A DNA stretch of 64,000 nt from Bacillus sp. 522_BSPC (GCF_001076885.1 NZ_JVDT01000254.1:1-64000), one strand, 5' to 3'; counted from the stretch's first letter, positions 1-8,751 are shown. Made by a program: numbers and translations. Notes: generated by a model from the sequence alone, not told the origin.

Positions 1-43
1 GTATGAGTAAAATGTTTGTGGGTAGAAAATAATTTACCCTCTG

Positions 44-77
44 GTTTGGTTGGTGGTCGTTAGACCGCCAACCAAAC
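44..77. other. Inverted repeat upstream of the transposase gene
   Basis: A 15-base arm (44-58) pairs with 63-77 around a 4-base loop, with one G-T wobble. No T-run follows, so it is not a standard terminator. It lies near the left side of the insertion element and may stop outside transcription or be part of the element end. A 12-base motif GTATGAGYAAAA occurs at 1 and again at 90, on either side of this hairpin. The element terminus cannot be fixed because the window starts here. Confidence 0.5.
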
Positions 78-111
78 GCAAGCGCGGTAGTATGAGCAAA
101 AATAAAGAAAA

Positions 112-172
112 AGGGACTTTCTTTTTGTATAGTAGTGTTTGCGGACAAAACATACAAAAGGAGAAAGTCCCT
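112..172 (+). promoter_or_regulatory. Leader hairpin covering the transposase ribosome binding site
   Basis: Bases 112-122 pair perfectly with 162-172, and 123-130 pair with 152-159, leaving two G residues of the AAAGGAG ribosome binding site (156-163) bulged. The stem ends directly at the ATG at 173. A read-through transcript should therefore hide the ribosome binding site. Known transposons use this device to keep transposase low when an outside promoter drives them; its use here is inference. Confidence 0.6.
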
Positions 173-1519
173 ATGAAACAAAATACCATAAAACTACCTA
201 CATTAAAAGAAATAGAAAGTGATTTATTTAAAACATTACAGGAAACTTTTTCGGAAGTTCTCGAGGAGCTGTTAACTGGGTATGACAGAGAAATAGCTGA
301 ACAACGAGATAAAGGAAGATATCAACTCAAAGATAAGAGAGCGATTCAGATGGACACCTTATTTGGATCTGTTTCAATTAAGCGAAATTACTATTGGGAT
401 CGTATCGGCAACAAATATGTCTATTTATTAGATCAATATTTACAGTTTGAGGGCGGTAAAGGATTTAGTCCAGTTGTGGAAGAAATGGCGATGGAATTGG
501 CGGTTACTGGGCCATCATACAGACATGCATCTTCTACGTTAGAAAAATTACTTGGATACTCTGTAGCTAGTCATGAAGCGATTCGTCAACATTTATTACA
601 AACAGAAGTTGTACCGAGCTTGCCAATCGAACCAAAAAGAAAGGTATTATTTATCGAAGTAGATGGCTTATTTATTAAACGGCAAGGTGGTAAGAAGCGC
701 GGACGAGAAGAAAAGATCGCAGCTATCCATGAAGGTTGGTCTATGAATGGAAAGAGAGCCAGTCTTGTGGGAAAACGGCATTTTATTCATAAAGCAGAAG
801 CACCTTTCTGGGAAGAGTTAGAACAATTTTTAATGGATACGTATCATTACGATCCAACTACTCATCTTTTAGCTATCAATGGGGACGGAGCTAGTTGGAT
901 AACTGCGTGCAGAGAGTATTTTCAAAAGAAAGCTTTTTTCACGATAGACAGATTCCACGTAGCTCGAGAAATCCAACGTATTTTTAAAGAACATCCTAGA
1001 TATAAAGCGATACGAAAAAAGCTAGCTAAGTATGATGGAGAGGGATTATTAGTAGAGTTAAATAGTGCAGTGGCGACCCTGGATACAGAGAAAAAAGAAG
1101 AACGATTAGAAGCATTAATTAACCAGCTTTCTCCATATCCCGAGGCACTTGGAGACTATAGAATTTGGTTACAGGAACAAGGAATAGATACGAGTGATAT
1201 GCGTCCGATGGGCAGCGCAGAAGGAACCATGAGTGTGTTTGCCAAGCGTCTGAAAAACGGAAGGGCATGGAGTGAAAAAGGAATAGATGCATTTATTCGA
1301 TTCATGGTTGGCTTAAAAGATGGATTAGATATTAAAACACTGATCGGAACAATGACGAAACGATTGGAAGAGAAGGAATCAAATCATATAAAACCAAAAT
1401 ACTACCGTGAAAAACTAACCAAAACAGCAGGACAGGCAACAAGACAAAACATTGCCTATTTGAGTCAAACAACAGGAAAGCCACTATATCATGCGTTAAA
1501 AGCATTACAAGGATTTTAA
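173..1519 (+). CDS. ISLre2-family (UPF0236-like) transposase
   Basis: A full-length 448-residue transposase that should cut and join the ends of its own insertion sequence. The ATG at 173 is preceded by AAAGGAG, whereas upstream in-frame codons would read through the leader hairpin. Candidate catalytic acidic residues of the RNase H-like DDE fold are D164 (in EVDG), D238 (in NGDGA) and E350 (in GSAEG), by analogy with ISLre2/MULE-type transposases. The basic, helical C-terminus is typical. The frame is intact, so the element may be active. I could not recognise both terminal inverted repeats: the left end may lie outside the window, and the right end probably lies in 1520-1590. Family assignment is by recognition of the protein pattern. 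Confidence 0.85.
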   Translation: MKQNTIKLPTLKEIESDLFKTLQETFSEVLEELLTGYDREIAEQRDKGRYQLKDKRAIQMDTLFGSVSIKRNYYWDRIGNKYVYLLDQYLQFEGGKGFSPVVEEMAMELAVTGPSYRHASSTLEKLLGYSVASHEAIRQHLLQTEVVPSLPIEPKRKVLFIEVDGLFIKRQGGKKRGREEKIAAIHEGWSMNGKRASLVGKRHFIHKAEAPFWEELEQFLMDTYHYDPTTHLLAINGDGASWITACREYFQKKAFFTIDRFHVAREIQRIFKEHPRYKAIRKKLAKYDGEGLLVELNSAVATLDTEKKEERLEALINQLSPYPEALGDYRIWLQEQGIDTSDMRPMGSAEGTMSVFAKRLKNGRAWSEKGIDAFIRFMVGLKDGLDIKTLIGTMTKRLEEKESNHIKPKYYREKLTKTAGQATRQNIAYLSQTTGKPLYHALKALQGF

Positions 1520-1593
1520 AAAGGATTGTCGACGTTTAACTGTAAACTGTATTCTAAAAGGTTATGGATTTTAACAACATAGAAAACGCAGAG

Positions 1594-1728
1594 TGGATTG
1601 GAGCGAAAGGCACTTGACTCCTGCGGGACATAGAGGAAAGGTCGAGACCCCACAGCCGGAACGGCGAGGAGGCTCGACTTCCTCCCCGCGGAAAGCAAGT
1701 GCCTGTAGCGGAAAGGAACGGTCTATTG
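1594..1728. repeat. GC-rich palindromic dispersed repeat of Bacillaceae type
   Basis: This stretch is far richer in G and C than its surroundings and folds on itself. GGCACTTG (1609-1616) pairs with 1696-1703, GCGGG (1623-1627) with 1685-1689, GTCGAG (1641-1646) with 1673-1678, and GCCG (1655-1658) with 1662-1665. I recognise the pattern (GGAGCGAAAGGCACTTGACTC at the left edge, AGCGGAAAGGAACGG at the right edge) as a repeat seen between genes in many Bacillus genomes, with no established function. Open reading frames across it are not real genes. The remainder of 1520-1949 holds nothing I can name. Confidence 0.7.
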
Positions 1729-1949
1729 ATCCCAAAAAATTTTACGAAAACAGCCTGACTATAAATAGAGTAAGTATAGAAAGCGTTAACAATAGAGATA
1801 GCAAACACACTGAAAAAGAGAGAAATTCCGACGATAAAAAATTTCTCCCACAAATACTTGACTCAAACGATTCTTAAGAAAGAATGGAAATATTCCGATA
1901 TTCGAACTATAATAGCATAGTAGTTACTAAGAAAGGAGCTAATAGAATA

Positions 1950-3734
1950 ATGAGTAGAATAGCCTATCAAGAAACATGGGATTTAGATGGATTATTTCCT
2001 GGAGGAAGCCATTCTCCCAAGTTTAGAGAGCACTTAGCGATATCAATGGATGAAATAGCTAAATTATCATCATATGTACATAAATTTGAGCCATTGAAAG
2101 AAGCGATGGACGGCGATGCTTTGCAACAAATTGTGGAACAATTTGAAATTGTTGTAAAAAAAGTAAGACAGGCAGGTGCCTTCGTAAGTTGTTTAGAGGC
2201 ACAAAATATGGAGGATAAAGAGGCGAGCGCATTAAGAGGGAGAGTAACCGAATTAAGTGCAACCTTTCAAAATGTATTAACTATTCTGGACGGGAAATTA
2301 TCCTTATATAGTGACATGGAATGGGATTCCTTATTCAAAGGAAATGAATTAGAACAACTTTATTTTGTCCTGTCAGAAAGAAGAACTGCAGCTAATGAGA
2401 AATTATCTGAAGCAGAAGAAACGCTTATAAATAAACTAAGTGTTGATGGATATTATGGTTGGGGCCAAATGTATGATACGATTGTTGGAAAAATCCAGAT
2501 TCCTTTTCAAGAGGAAAAACTATCTATTGGACAAGCTGCAAATAAATTTTCTAGTCCAGATCGTTCGGTTCGTAAAAGGGTGTTTTCAGAATGGGAAAAG
2601 GCATGGGATGCTCATGGAGAAGTTCTCGCAAAAACATTAAACCATTTAGCTGGATTTCGATTAAATGTTTATGGAATGAGAGGGTGGAATAACTTTCTAA
2701 AAGAACCGTTAGACATGAATCGCATGCAAGAAAAAACACTGCAAGCAATGTGGAGTGCCATTTCTAAAAAGAAACAGCCTTTTGTGCAGTTCTTGGAAAG
2801 AAAAGCAAAACTGTTAGGGTTAGAAAAGCTGAGTTGGTATGATCTGGATGCACCGCTAGGTAAGGTAGAAACAAAAATGTCTTATCAGGAGGGTGCTGAC
2901 TTTATTATTAAGCACTTTGAACAATTCGGAACAGAGATGGCTATTTTTGCAAAAAAGGCATTTGAAGATAGATGGATTGAAGCAGAAGATCGAAAAGGAA
3001 AACGACCTGGAGGATTCCATACTTATTTTCCAGAAAGTGCCCAATCACGCATCTTTATGACATATTCTGGTACTCCATCAAATGTCTCAACCTTAGCCCA
3101 TGAGCTAGGTCATGGTTTTCATACTTTTGCGATGAGAGATATGCATACATTAAATAGGAATTATGCAATGAATGTTGCAGAAACAGCCTCTACATTTGCA
3201 GAGATGATTGTTTCAGATGCGGCTGTGAAAGCTGCGTCCACGGAAGAAGAAAAGCTAGTATTACTTGAAGATAAAATACAGCGTTCTATTGCATTATTAA
3301 TGAATATTCATGCTCGTTTTCTATTCGAAACAAAATATTATGAAGAAAGACAAAACGGACAAGTTTCTAAGGAGCAACTAAACACACTAATGTTGGCTGC
3401 GCAAAAAGAAGCATATGGAGATGCTCTATCCGAATATCATCCTTCTTTCTGGGCTTCAAAATTACACTTCTTTATAACAGGGGTACCTTTTTATAATTTT
3501 CCTTATACATTTGGTTTTCTATTTTCTCTTGGGATCTATGCAAAAGCATTAGAGGAAGGAAAAGGTTATGAGGATAAGTATATTTCACTATTAAGGGATA
3601 CAGCAAGTATGACAGTAGAAGAACTGGCTTATAAACATTTACAAGTTGATTTAACAAAAGAAGATTTTTGGAACAGTGCTATTCAGCTTTGTATAAATGA
3701 TGTAGAAGAATTTTTGGAGCTAACAAATGAATGA
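1950..3734 (+). CDS. pepF: Oligoendopeptidase F (M3B family zinc peptidase)
   Basis: A 594-residue cytoplasmic metallopeptidase that cuts oligopeptides. The zinc site is HELGH at residues 384-388, followed by the conserved ETAS/FAEM segment that supplies the third zinc ligand in family M3. Length matches the M3B group. The ATG at 1950 follows AAAGGAG at 1932-1938 and is preferred to the in-frame ATG at 1884, which has no ribosome binding site. It stands alone, between the dispersed repeat and a terminator shared with pssA. It may also be named oligoendopeptidase-like protein (PepF/M3); the substrate cannot be told from sequence. Confidence 0.9.
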   Translation: MSRIAYQETWDLDGLFPGGSHSPKFREHLAISMDEIAKLSSYVHKFEPLKEAMDGDALQQIVEQFEIVVKKVRQAGAFVSCLEAQNMEDKEASALRGRVTELSATFQNVLTILDGKLSLYSDMEWDSLFKGNELEQLYFVLSERRTAANEKLSEAEETLINKLSVDGYYGWGQMYDTIVGKIQIPFQEEKLSIGQAANKFSSPDRSVRKRVFSEWEKAWDAHGEVLAKTLNHLAGFRLNVYGMRGWNNFLKEPLDMNRMQEKTLQAMWSAISKKKQPFVQFLERKAKLLGLEKLSWYDLDAPLGKVETKMSYQEGADFIIKHFEQFGTEMAIFAKKAFEDRWIEAEDRKGKRPGGFHTYFPESAQSRIFMTYSGTPSNVSTLAHELGHGFHTFAMRDMHTLNRNYAMNVAETASTFAEMIVSDAAVKAASTEEEKLVLLEDKIQRSIALLMNIHARFLFETKYYEERQNGQVSKEQLNTLMLAAQKEAYGDALSEYHPSFWASKLHFFITGVPFYNFPYTFGFLFSLGIYAKALEEGKGYEDKYISLLRDTASMTVEELAYKHLQVDLTKEDFWNSAIQLCINDVEEFLELTNE

Positions 3735-3777
3735 ATTTGATCTAAGCAAATCAGAATAAGCATTTTCAAAATAAAGA

Positions 3778-3832
3778 GACCTCATAAATCTAGCTTGGTT
3801 ATAGCTACTTTATGAGGTCCTAGTTTTTTTTT
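3778..3832. terminator. Bidirectional terminator between pepF and pssA
   Basis: GACCTCATAAA (3778-3788) pairs perfectly with 3809-3819, with TAGCT/AGCTA pairing inside, followed by a nine-T run on the plus strand and A-rich sequence on the other side. It sits between two converging genes and can serve both. Confidence 0.85.
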
Positions 3833-3860
3833 AAAATAAAATAATGCGTTGTAAGTGTAG

Positions 3861-4400
3861 TTAAATTTTTCTCCATCTAAAATTTCCAATCATTAATACA
3901 GAAAGGATTAGCATGAGGAATAAATAAATATGAAGTGGCAGATATGCGAGCCATAGACAGCTAAAGGTCAGGATACAACCAGCAGCTGTTATTGGTAAGC
4001 CTGTAAAATAACCATGACTTTCTGTTATATTAAATCTAGCTAAGCGAAAAGCTCCACACACAATATAAAGGACTGTAAAAAATGATCCTGGTGCTCCAAA
4101 TTCAAATAGAACTCCTTGATATACTAATAGTGCTGGCGCTAGTCCAAATGAAATAATATCACTCATCGAATCAAGCTGTTTGCCTAGTTCTGATTCAATA
4201 TTAAATTTTCTTGCTGTCATTCCATCCAGGCGATCTGCTAATGCTGCAATAAAAATTAATAATAGACTTAATTGTAGATGTCCCTTTAAACTATAAATAA
4301 TTGCCAAAGCACCTAAAGAAATATTTGTTAAAGTTAATACATTAGCTAATTGTGTTTTAATCTTCTTCATCGTTTGTTCTAAGACTTCATGTAAAAACAT
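3861..4400 (-). CDS. pssA: CDP-diacylglycerol-serine O-phosphatidyltransferase
   Basis: A 179-residue integral membrane enzyme that makes phosphatidylserine from CDP-diacylglycerol and L-serine, the first step towards phosphatidylethanolamine. The CDP-alcohol phosphotransferase signature DGxxARx8GxxxDxxxD is present (DGMTARKF ... GKQLDSMSD). The rest of the protein is hydrophobic membrane segments. The start ATG at 4400 has GGGAGTG just upstream. The gene is transcribed away from psd, which encodes the next enzyme in the pathway; in B. subtilis pssA and psd lie in one operon, so this head-to-head arrangement differs. Confidence 0.92.
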   Translation of the reverse strand: MFLHEVLEQTMKKIKTQLANVLTLTNISLGALAIIYSLKGHLQLSLLLIFIAALADRLDGMTARKFNIESELGKQLDSMSDIISFGLAPALLVYQGVLFEFGAPGSFFTVLYIVCGAFRLARFNITESHGYFTGLPITAAGCILTFSCLWLAYLPLHIYLFLMLILSVLMIGNFRWRKI

Positions 4401-4415
4401 TTATATTCACTCCCA

Positions 4416-4435
4416 GTATGAAATGAATTTCATAC
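4416..4435. promoter_or_regulatory. Palindrome between divergent pssA and psd
   Basis: GTATGAAAT (4416-4424) is an exact inverted copy of ATTTCATAC (4427-4435) with two bases between. It lies immediately upstream of the pssA ribosome binding site and about 90 bases before psd. This is the form of a dimeric repressor site, so it may coordinate phospholipid synthesis. It does not look like the FapR site I know. The role is inference. Confidence 0.4.
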
Positions 4436-4522
4436 AACTATTTTTAATATAATCATATATAATTTTAATGTAGTATATGAATATTCGTAAAGAAAAATTT
4501 TATTTATTGGAGGATTGCTTCG

Positions 4523-5314
4523 TTGAAAGAAAGAGTATATCGCCATTGTATCGAACTAACGAATGGAAGATGGAGCTCCGCTTTAATTAAGAAATTTGCC
4601 TATTCTAAATGGAGCCGTTATATGATTCCTTCCTTTGCAAAGGTATATCAAATAAATATAGGTGAAATGGAAAAACAGTTAAATGAATACCGTTCATTAC
4701 ATGAATTCTTTATTAGAAAATTAAAAGCTAATAGTCGAAAAATAGATGCCGTTGCAGGAGAGATCATTAGTCCTGTTGATGCAGTGATTGAAGATATTGG
4801 AAAAGTAAAGAGCGATCAATCCATTATCGTGAAAGGAAAAACGTATTCTATTTATGATATGCTTGGAGACGAAAAAATAGTTAAAAAATATGTTGGAGGA
4901 ACTTATCTTATTTTTTATTTAAGTCCAAGTCATTATCATCGAATTCATTGTCCTGCAACAGGTATAGTGATAAAACGTTGGACTCTTGGAAATAAATCGT
5001 ATCCTGTTAATAAATATGGCTTAAAGTGGGGGAAATCAACTCTATCTCGGAATTATCGGTCTATAACTGAAATTAAGACCGAAGAAGGAACTGGCATTTG
5101 TATGGTAAAAGTTGGAGCGATGTTTATTAACTCGATTATACTAAGTCATCATAAAGAGCACTTAGTACAAGGAGAGGAAATGGCTTATTTTTCTTTCGGT
5201 TCTACAGTTGTTTTACTATTTGAAAAAAATACTTTTATACAGAAAGACTTTCCTTCTATGCCATATCCGGTTAAAATAGGAGAGGTTATTGGCGAAATGA
5301 GAAAAAAAGTATAG
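4523..5314 (+). CDS. psd: Phosphatidylserine decarboxylase proenzyme
   Basis: A 263-residue membrane-associated enzyme that converts phosphatidylserine to phosphatidylethanolamine. The proenzyme cleaves itself at the G-S bond of FGST (in YFSFGSTVV near the C-terminus), leaving a pyruvoyl group on the small subunit. The aspartate of SPVDAV and the histidine of HYHRIHCP match the autocatalytic triad of the family. Translation starts at TTG 4523, nine bases after GGAGG; length equals the B. subtilis enzyme. It is divergent from pssA, its metabolic partner. Confidence 0.93.
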   Translation: MKERVYRHCIELTNGRWSSALIKKFAYSKWSRYMIPSFAKVYQINIGEMEKQLNEYRSLHEFFIRKLKANSRKIDAVAGEIISPVDAVIEDIGKVKSDQSIIVKGKTYSIYDMLGDEKIVKKYVGGTYLIFYLSPSHYHRIHCPATGIVIKRWTLGNKSYPVNKYGLKWGKSTLSRNYRSITEIKTEEGTGICMVKVGAMFINSIILSHHKEHLVQGEEMAYFSFGSTVVLLFEKNTFIQKDFPSMPYPVKIGEVIGEMRKKV

Positions 5315-5442
5315 ACTAATCTTTCAAAATTAATGGCTAAGTATGAGTCACTTTGCTTTTTCTTTGTTACCAAAGTAAGGTGTTTTCTGCTGCCATTTTG
5401 TATTTTATATAGATATAGTAACTTTTATGTAGCGTAAATAAA

Positions 5443-5475
5443 AAAACAGCCTAAATGAAAGGGCTGTTTTAAAGT
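5443..5475. terminator. Terminator between psd and sda
   Basis: AAAACAGCC (5443-5451) pairs with GGCTGTTTT (5462-5470) around a 10-base loop, with A-runs on the left that are T-runs on the minus strand. It best fits the end of the sda transcript coming from the right and may also stop psd. Confidence 0.7.
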
Positions 5476-5511
5476 GTATATATAGTTTTATCATTATTCT
5501 TTGTCACTTAA

Positions 5512-5652
5512 TCAAGAGGAAACTTTTATCTTGTTGTTTAAAGAACGTCGGTGAATTTCTGTTTCGATGAGACGAATAAATTCAGGGCTTAAATTAAGTT
5601 CCCTAGCTTTATGGTAAGACTCGATCAATAATTCATCTGACAATTTACGCAT
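5512..5652 (-). CDS. sda: Sda, sporulation checkpoint inhibitor of histidine kinase
   Basis: A 46-residue helical-hairpin protein. In B. subtilis Sda binds KinA and blocks autophosphorylation and phosphorelay when replication is disturbed, so sporulation is delayed. The sequence starts [13 protein letters not shown] and ends in [12 protein letters not shown], clearly the Sda family and of the same length. The start at 5652 is preceded by GGAGGTG; longer readings into the upstream region are unlikely. The DnaA boxes upstream (5962-6060) fit the known DnaA control of sda. Confidence 0.93.
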   Translation of the reverse strand: MRKLSDELLIESYHKARELNLSPEFIRLIETEIHRRSLNNKIKVSS

Positions 5653-5961
5653 GCCAGAAACACCTCCACTCAAATCAAAATAAGTACTTCTTTCTAGTAA
5701 CATATAAATATGTATTACCTGTGATGCCGAAAAAATTTTTTTGTTATTCTATTAAGATGAAAGTAGTCCTTTGAAAATGGGCACCATACATACTGTGCGT
5801 ATAAATTTGACATAGTTTTTTTTGATAGTAATAATTGCTTGTCCAACAATAGTCATTTAAGATACATTTTGTCATTTCCGGGAAGTTAGCCTTGGAAGTT
5901 TACTGGATATTATTCTGTATCCTTACTTTAACAAAAATAAACATAGAGAACAACTGTTCGG

Positions 5962-6060
5962 TTATCCACAATCATAAGTGGATAACCTGTGATTAATTTG
6001 TTGAGAAGTATGTAGACGGCGTGTAAATCAATGGGTATTATGTGCATAATGTTATCCACA
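5962..6060. promoter_or_regulatory. DnaA-box cluster between sda and yqeG
   Basis: Three exact TTATNCACA boxes and one near match are present: TTATCCACA at 5962-5970 (+), AGTGGATAA at 5977-5985 (minus-strand box, one mismatch), TGTGCATAA at 6041-6049 (exact on the minus strand), and TTATCCACA at 6052-6060 (+). B. subtilis has a DnaA-box cluster in the same sda-yqeG interval, where DnaA binding regulates sda. The 5653-6252 gap otherwise holds a TATAAT (6150-6155) that may be the -10 box for yqeG. Confidence 0.8.
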
Positions 6061-6252
6061 TATGTTGAAAAATGCGATTTTTGTCGAAAATTATTTTATT
6101 ATTATCAAAAAAAGAATAGATATTGTATCTTCTTTAAGAAGAAAAACGGTATAATATTACTTTCTTCTACCGTGAAAAATGGTTACCATAAAAAGAGAAG
6201 CATATATATTGGTAAAAACATAGATATAAAAGAGACAAGAGGTGTATTTTAA

Positions 6253-6768
6253 GTGTTTAATCAATTTTTACCTGATCAGTTTGTAAAAAATATATTTGAG
6301 ATTTCACCCGAAAGCTTAAAAGAAAAAGGAATTAAAGGGATTATCACTGATTTAGATAATACGTTAGTAGAATGGGATCGCCCGCTTGCAACACCGCAAA
6401 TTATTGAATGGTTTGCAGAAATGAAAAGAAATAATATTAAAGTAACAATTGTTTCTAATAATAAGGAGACGAGGGTTAAGTCATTTTCAGATCCATTGCA
6501 TATTCCTTTTATTTTTGCTGCGCGCAAACCACTTGGTCGAGCATTTAAAAGAGCAGTAATGCAAATGAATGTAAAAAAAGAAGAGACAGTAGTAATCGGA
6601 GACCAAATATTAACAGATGTTCTTGGTGGAAATAGAAGTGGGTTTCATACTATTTTAGTAGTTCCTGTTGCACAAACAGATGGTTTTATGACAAGAATTA
6701 ATCGGAAAATTGAAAGAAGAATTTTAAATTGGTTTCGTAGAAACGGAAAATTGACTTGGGAGGATTAA
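6253..6768 (+). CDS. yqeG: YqeG family HAD phosphatase
   Basis: A 171-residue protein of the HAD superfamily, subfamily IIIA. The nucleophile motif DLDNTL places the catalytic aspartates at D33 and D35, the lysine motif is in AARKPLGRAF, and the third motif is VIGDQILTD. The physiological substrate is not established. It starts with GTG at 6253 after AAGAGGTG. It opens an operon whose next gene follows after three bases, and which mixes ribosome assembly, NAD synthesis and small-molecule enzymes. Confidence 0.9.
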   Translation: MFNQFLPDQFVKNIFEISPESLKEKGIKGIITDLDNTLVEWDRPLATPQIIEWFAEMKRNNIKVTIVSNNKETRVKSFSDPLHIPFIFAARKPLGRAFKRAVMQMNVKKEETVVIGDQILTDVLGGNRSGFHTILVVPVAQTDGFMTRINRKIERRILNWFRRNGKLTWED

Positions 6769-6771
6769 TAA

Positions 6772-7875
6772 GTGACAGAAAGAATACATTGTATTGGCTG
6801 TGGAGTTGCCATTCAAACGGATAATAAAAATGAATTAGGATATGCCCCTTCTTCTTCACTGGTGAAACAAGAGGTAATTTGTCAAAGATGTTTCCGTTTA
6901 AAACATTATAATGAAGTACAGGATGTTTCATTAACAGATGATGACTTTTTAAAGATATTAAATGAGATTGGCAAAAGCGATAGTCTGATTGTTAAATTAG
7001 TAGATATATTTGATTTTAATGGAAGCTGGCTACCTGGTCTGCATCGTTTTACCGGGAAAAATAAGGTTTTATTAATTGGAAATAAAGTCGATCTTCTACC
7101 TAAATCAGTGAAACAGCAGAAAGTCATTAATTGGATGAAAAAAGAAGCGAAAGATTTAGGATTAAGACCTGAAGATGTGTATCTTGTTAGTGCTGAAAGA
7201 GGGAAGAATGTAAAGGAAGTCTTAGAAGCAATTGATTATCACCGTAATGGAAAAAATGTTTATGTAGTTGGCTGTACAAACGTAGGGAAATCAACATTTA
7301 TTAATCGAATTCTTAAAGAGGTTTCAGGAGAAGAAAATGTAATCACTACTTCCCATTTTCCAGGTACGACACTAGATATCATTGAGATTCCTTTATCAGA
7401 TGGGAAATTTTTAGTGGATACTCCGGGAATCATCAATCATCATCAAATGGCCCATTTTGTTGACAAAAAGGATTTAAAAGTTATTACTCCAAAGAAGGAA
7501 ATCAAAGCGAGAATATTTCAATTAAACGACAGACAAACACTTTACTTTGGTGGACTAGCTCGATTTGATTTTGTTAAAGGGGATCGTAATAGCTTTGTTT
7601 GTTATTTTTCTAACGAGATAATGATTCATCGAACAAAATTGGAGAATGCAGATGAATTATATAAAAAGCATGCTGGTGAGTTATTAACTCCTCCAAACAG
7701 AGAACAGATGGATGAATTTCCCGAATTAGTAAGACACGATTTCTCCATAAAAGAGCCAAAGACGGATATTGTATTTTCGGGCTTAGGCTGGATTACAGTT
7801 AATGAACCAAATATTCAAGTATCTGTTTACGTTCCAAAAGGGGTTCATGCCATGCTTCGTAAATCATTGATATAA
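6772..7875 (+). CDS. yqeH: YqeH, circularly permuted GTPase for 30S ribosome assembly
   Basis: A 367-residue GTPase needed for 30S subunit assembly in B. subtilis. The N-terminal zinc finger uses C7, C10, C37 and C40. G motifs appear in permuted order: G4 NKVD (104-107), G5 SAE (140-142), G1 GCTNVGKS (167-174), G3 DTPG (216-219). The C-terminal half is the RNA/protein-binding treble-clef-like region of the family. It starts with GTG at 6772, with the AGGAG-like site inside the end of yqeG, suggesting translational coupling. Confidence 0.95.
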   Translation: MTERIHCIGCGVAIQTDNKNELGYAPSSSLVKQEVICQRCFRLKHYNEVQDVSLTDDDFLKILNEIGKSDSLIVKLVDIFDFNGSWLPGLHRFTGKNKVLLIGNKVDLLPKSVKQQKVINWMKKEAKDLGLRPEDVYLVSAERGKNVKEVLEAIDYHRNGKNVYVVGCTNVGKSTFINRILKEVSGEENVITTSHFPGTTLDIIEIPLSDGKFLVDTPGIINHHQMAHFVDKKDLKVITPKKEIKARIFQLNDRQTLYFGGLARFDFVKGDRNSFVCYFSNEIMIHRTKLENADELYKKHAGELLTPPNREQMDEFPELVRHDFSIKEPKTDIVFSGLGWITVNEPNIQVSVYVPKGVHAMLRKSLI

Positions 7876-7911
7876 GGATTAGAAATGTCATAAGGGAAAA
7901 GGGAGAGCGGT

Positions 7912-8751
7912 ATGAGGAAGAATTTTGCAGTAATTGGCGATCCAATCGAACATTCCATGTCACCTATTATGCACAATGATCTTTTTCAGTTTTATGGATT
8001 AGATGCTGAGATGAAAAAGATACATATAAAAAAGGATTTCCTGCAAAGTGGTTTAAGTGAATTAAGGGACATGAACATGGCAGGCTTTAATGTTACCGTA
8101 CCACATAAACAAGCTATTATTCCCTTTTTGGATGAACTGGATCCGTTGAGTAAAGCTATTGGTGCTGTAAATACTGTAGTTTGTGAAAATGGTCGATGGA
8201 TTGGGTATAATACAGATGGAGAAGGATATCTAAAAGGTCTTTTAAAGCAGCTTCCTGATATAAAACAGCGAAGAACCTTAATTATTGGAAGTGGTGGGGC
8301 TGCAAGGGGTATTTATTTTACTCTTGCTCATTATGGAGTAGAACAAGTCGATATTTGCAATCGTACCATTTCAAAGGCAAAAGCCTTAAAAGAGGCATGT
8401 CCTTATCCAGTAAAAACAAATATAATGGAAATTGCGCTAGCGGAAAAAACGCTTGGAGAATATGGTCTTATTATACAAACAACTTCTATCGGAATGTCAC
8501 CAAAAATAGATGCTTCTCCCATTCAAATGAGCAATGTGATGGAGGGTGCGTTTGTAAGTGATATAATCTATAATCCATTGGAAACAAAAATATTAAAGGA
8601 TGCCAAAGCCAAAGGCGCAATAACTCAAAACGGGATTGATATGTTTGTATATCAAGGAGCCCTAGCTTTTGAAAAATGGCAAGGGGTATTTCCAGATACA
8701 ACTAGAATGAGGCAAAATGTTTTGACACAATTAGGAGGATTAACATGTTAA
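7912..8751 (+). CDS. aroE: Shikimate dehydrogenase (NADP+)
   Basis: A 279-residue enzyme that reduces 3-dehydroshikimate to shikimate in the pathway to aromatic amino acids. The substrate-binding SMSP motif is at 15-18, the catalytic lysine is K66 in NVTVPHK, and the paired aspartate is D102 in YNTDGEG. The nucleotide-binding loop is GSGGAARG. ATG at 7912 follows GGGAGAG. Its end overlaps yhbY by 7 bases, so the two are translated together. Confidence 0.95.
   Translation: MRKNFAVIGDPIEHSMSPIMHNDLFQFYGLDAEMKKIHIKKDFLQSGLSELRDMNMAGFNVTVPHKQAIIPFLDELDPLSKAIGAVNTVVCENGRWIGYNTDGEGYLKGLLKQLPDIKQRRTLIIGSGGAARGIYFTLAHYGVEQVDICNRTISKAKALKEACPYPVKTNIMEIALAEKTLGEYGLIIQTTSIGMSPKIDASPIQMSNVMEGAFVSDIIYNPLETKILKDAKAKGAITQNGIDMFVYQGALAFEKWQGVFPDTTRMRQNVLTQLGGLTC

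Noticed and set aside
1593-1877. Open frames across the GC-rich repeat on both strands
   Set aside because: They come from the palindromic repeat, lack ribosome binding sites and resemble no protein family.
6031-6252. A 73-codon frame upstream of yqeG
   Set aside because: It runs through the DnaA boxes and the probable -10 region, has no ribosome binding site and its composition is not protein-like.
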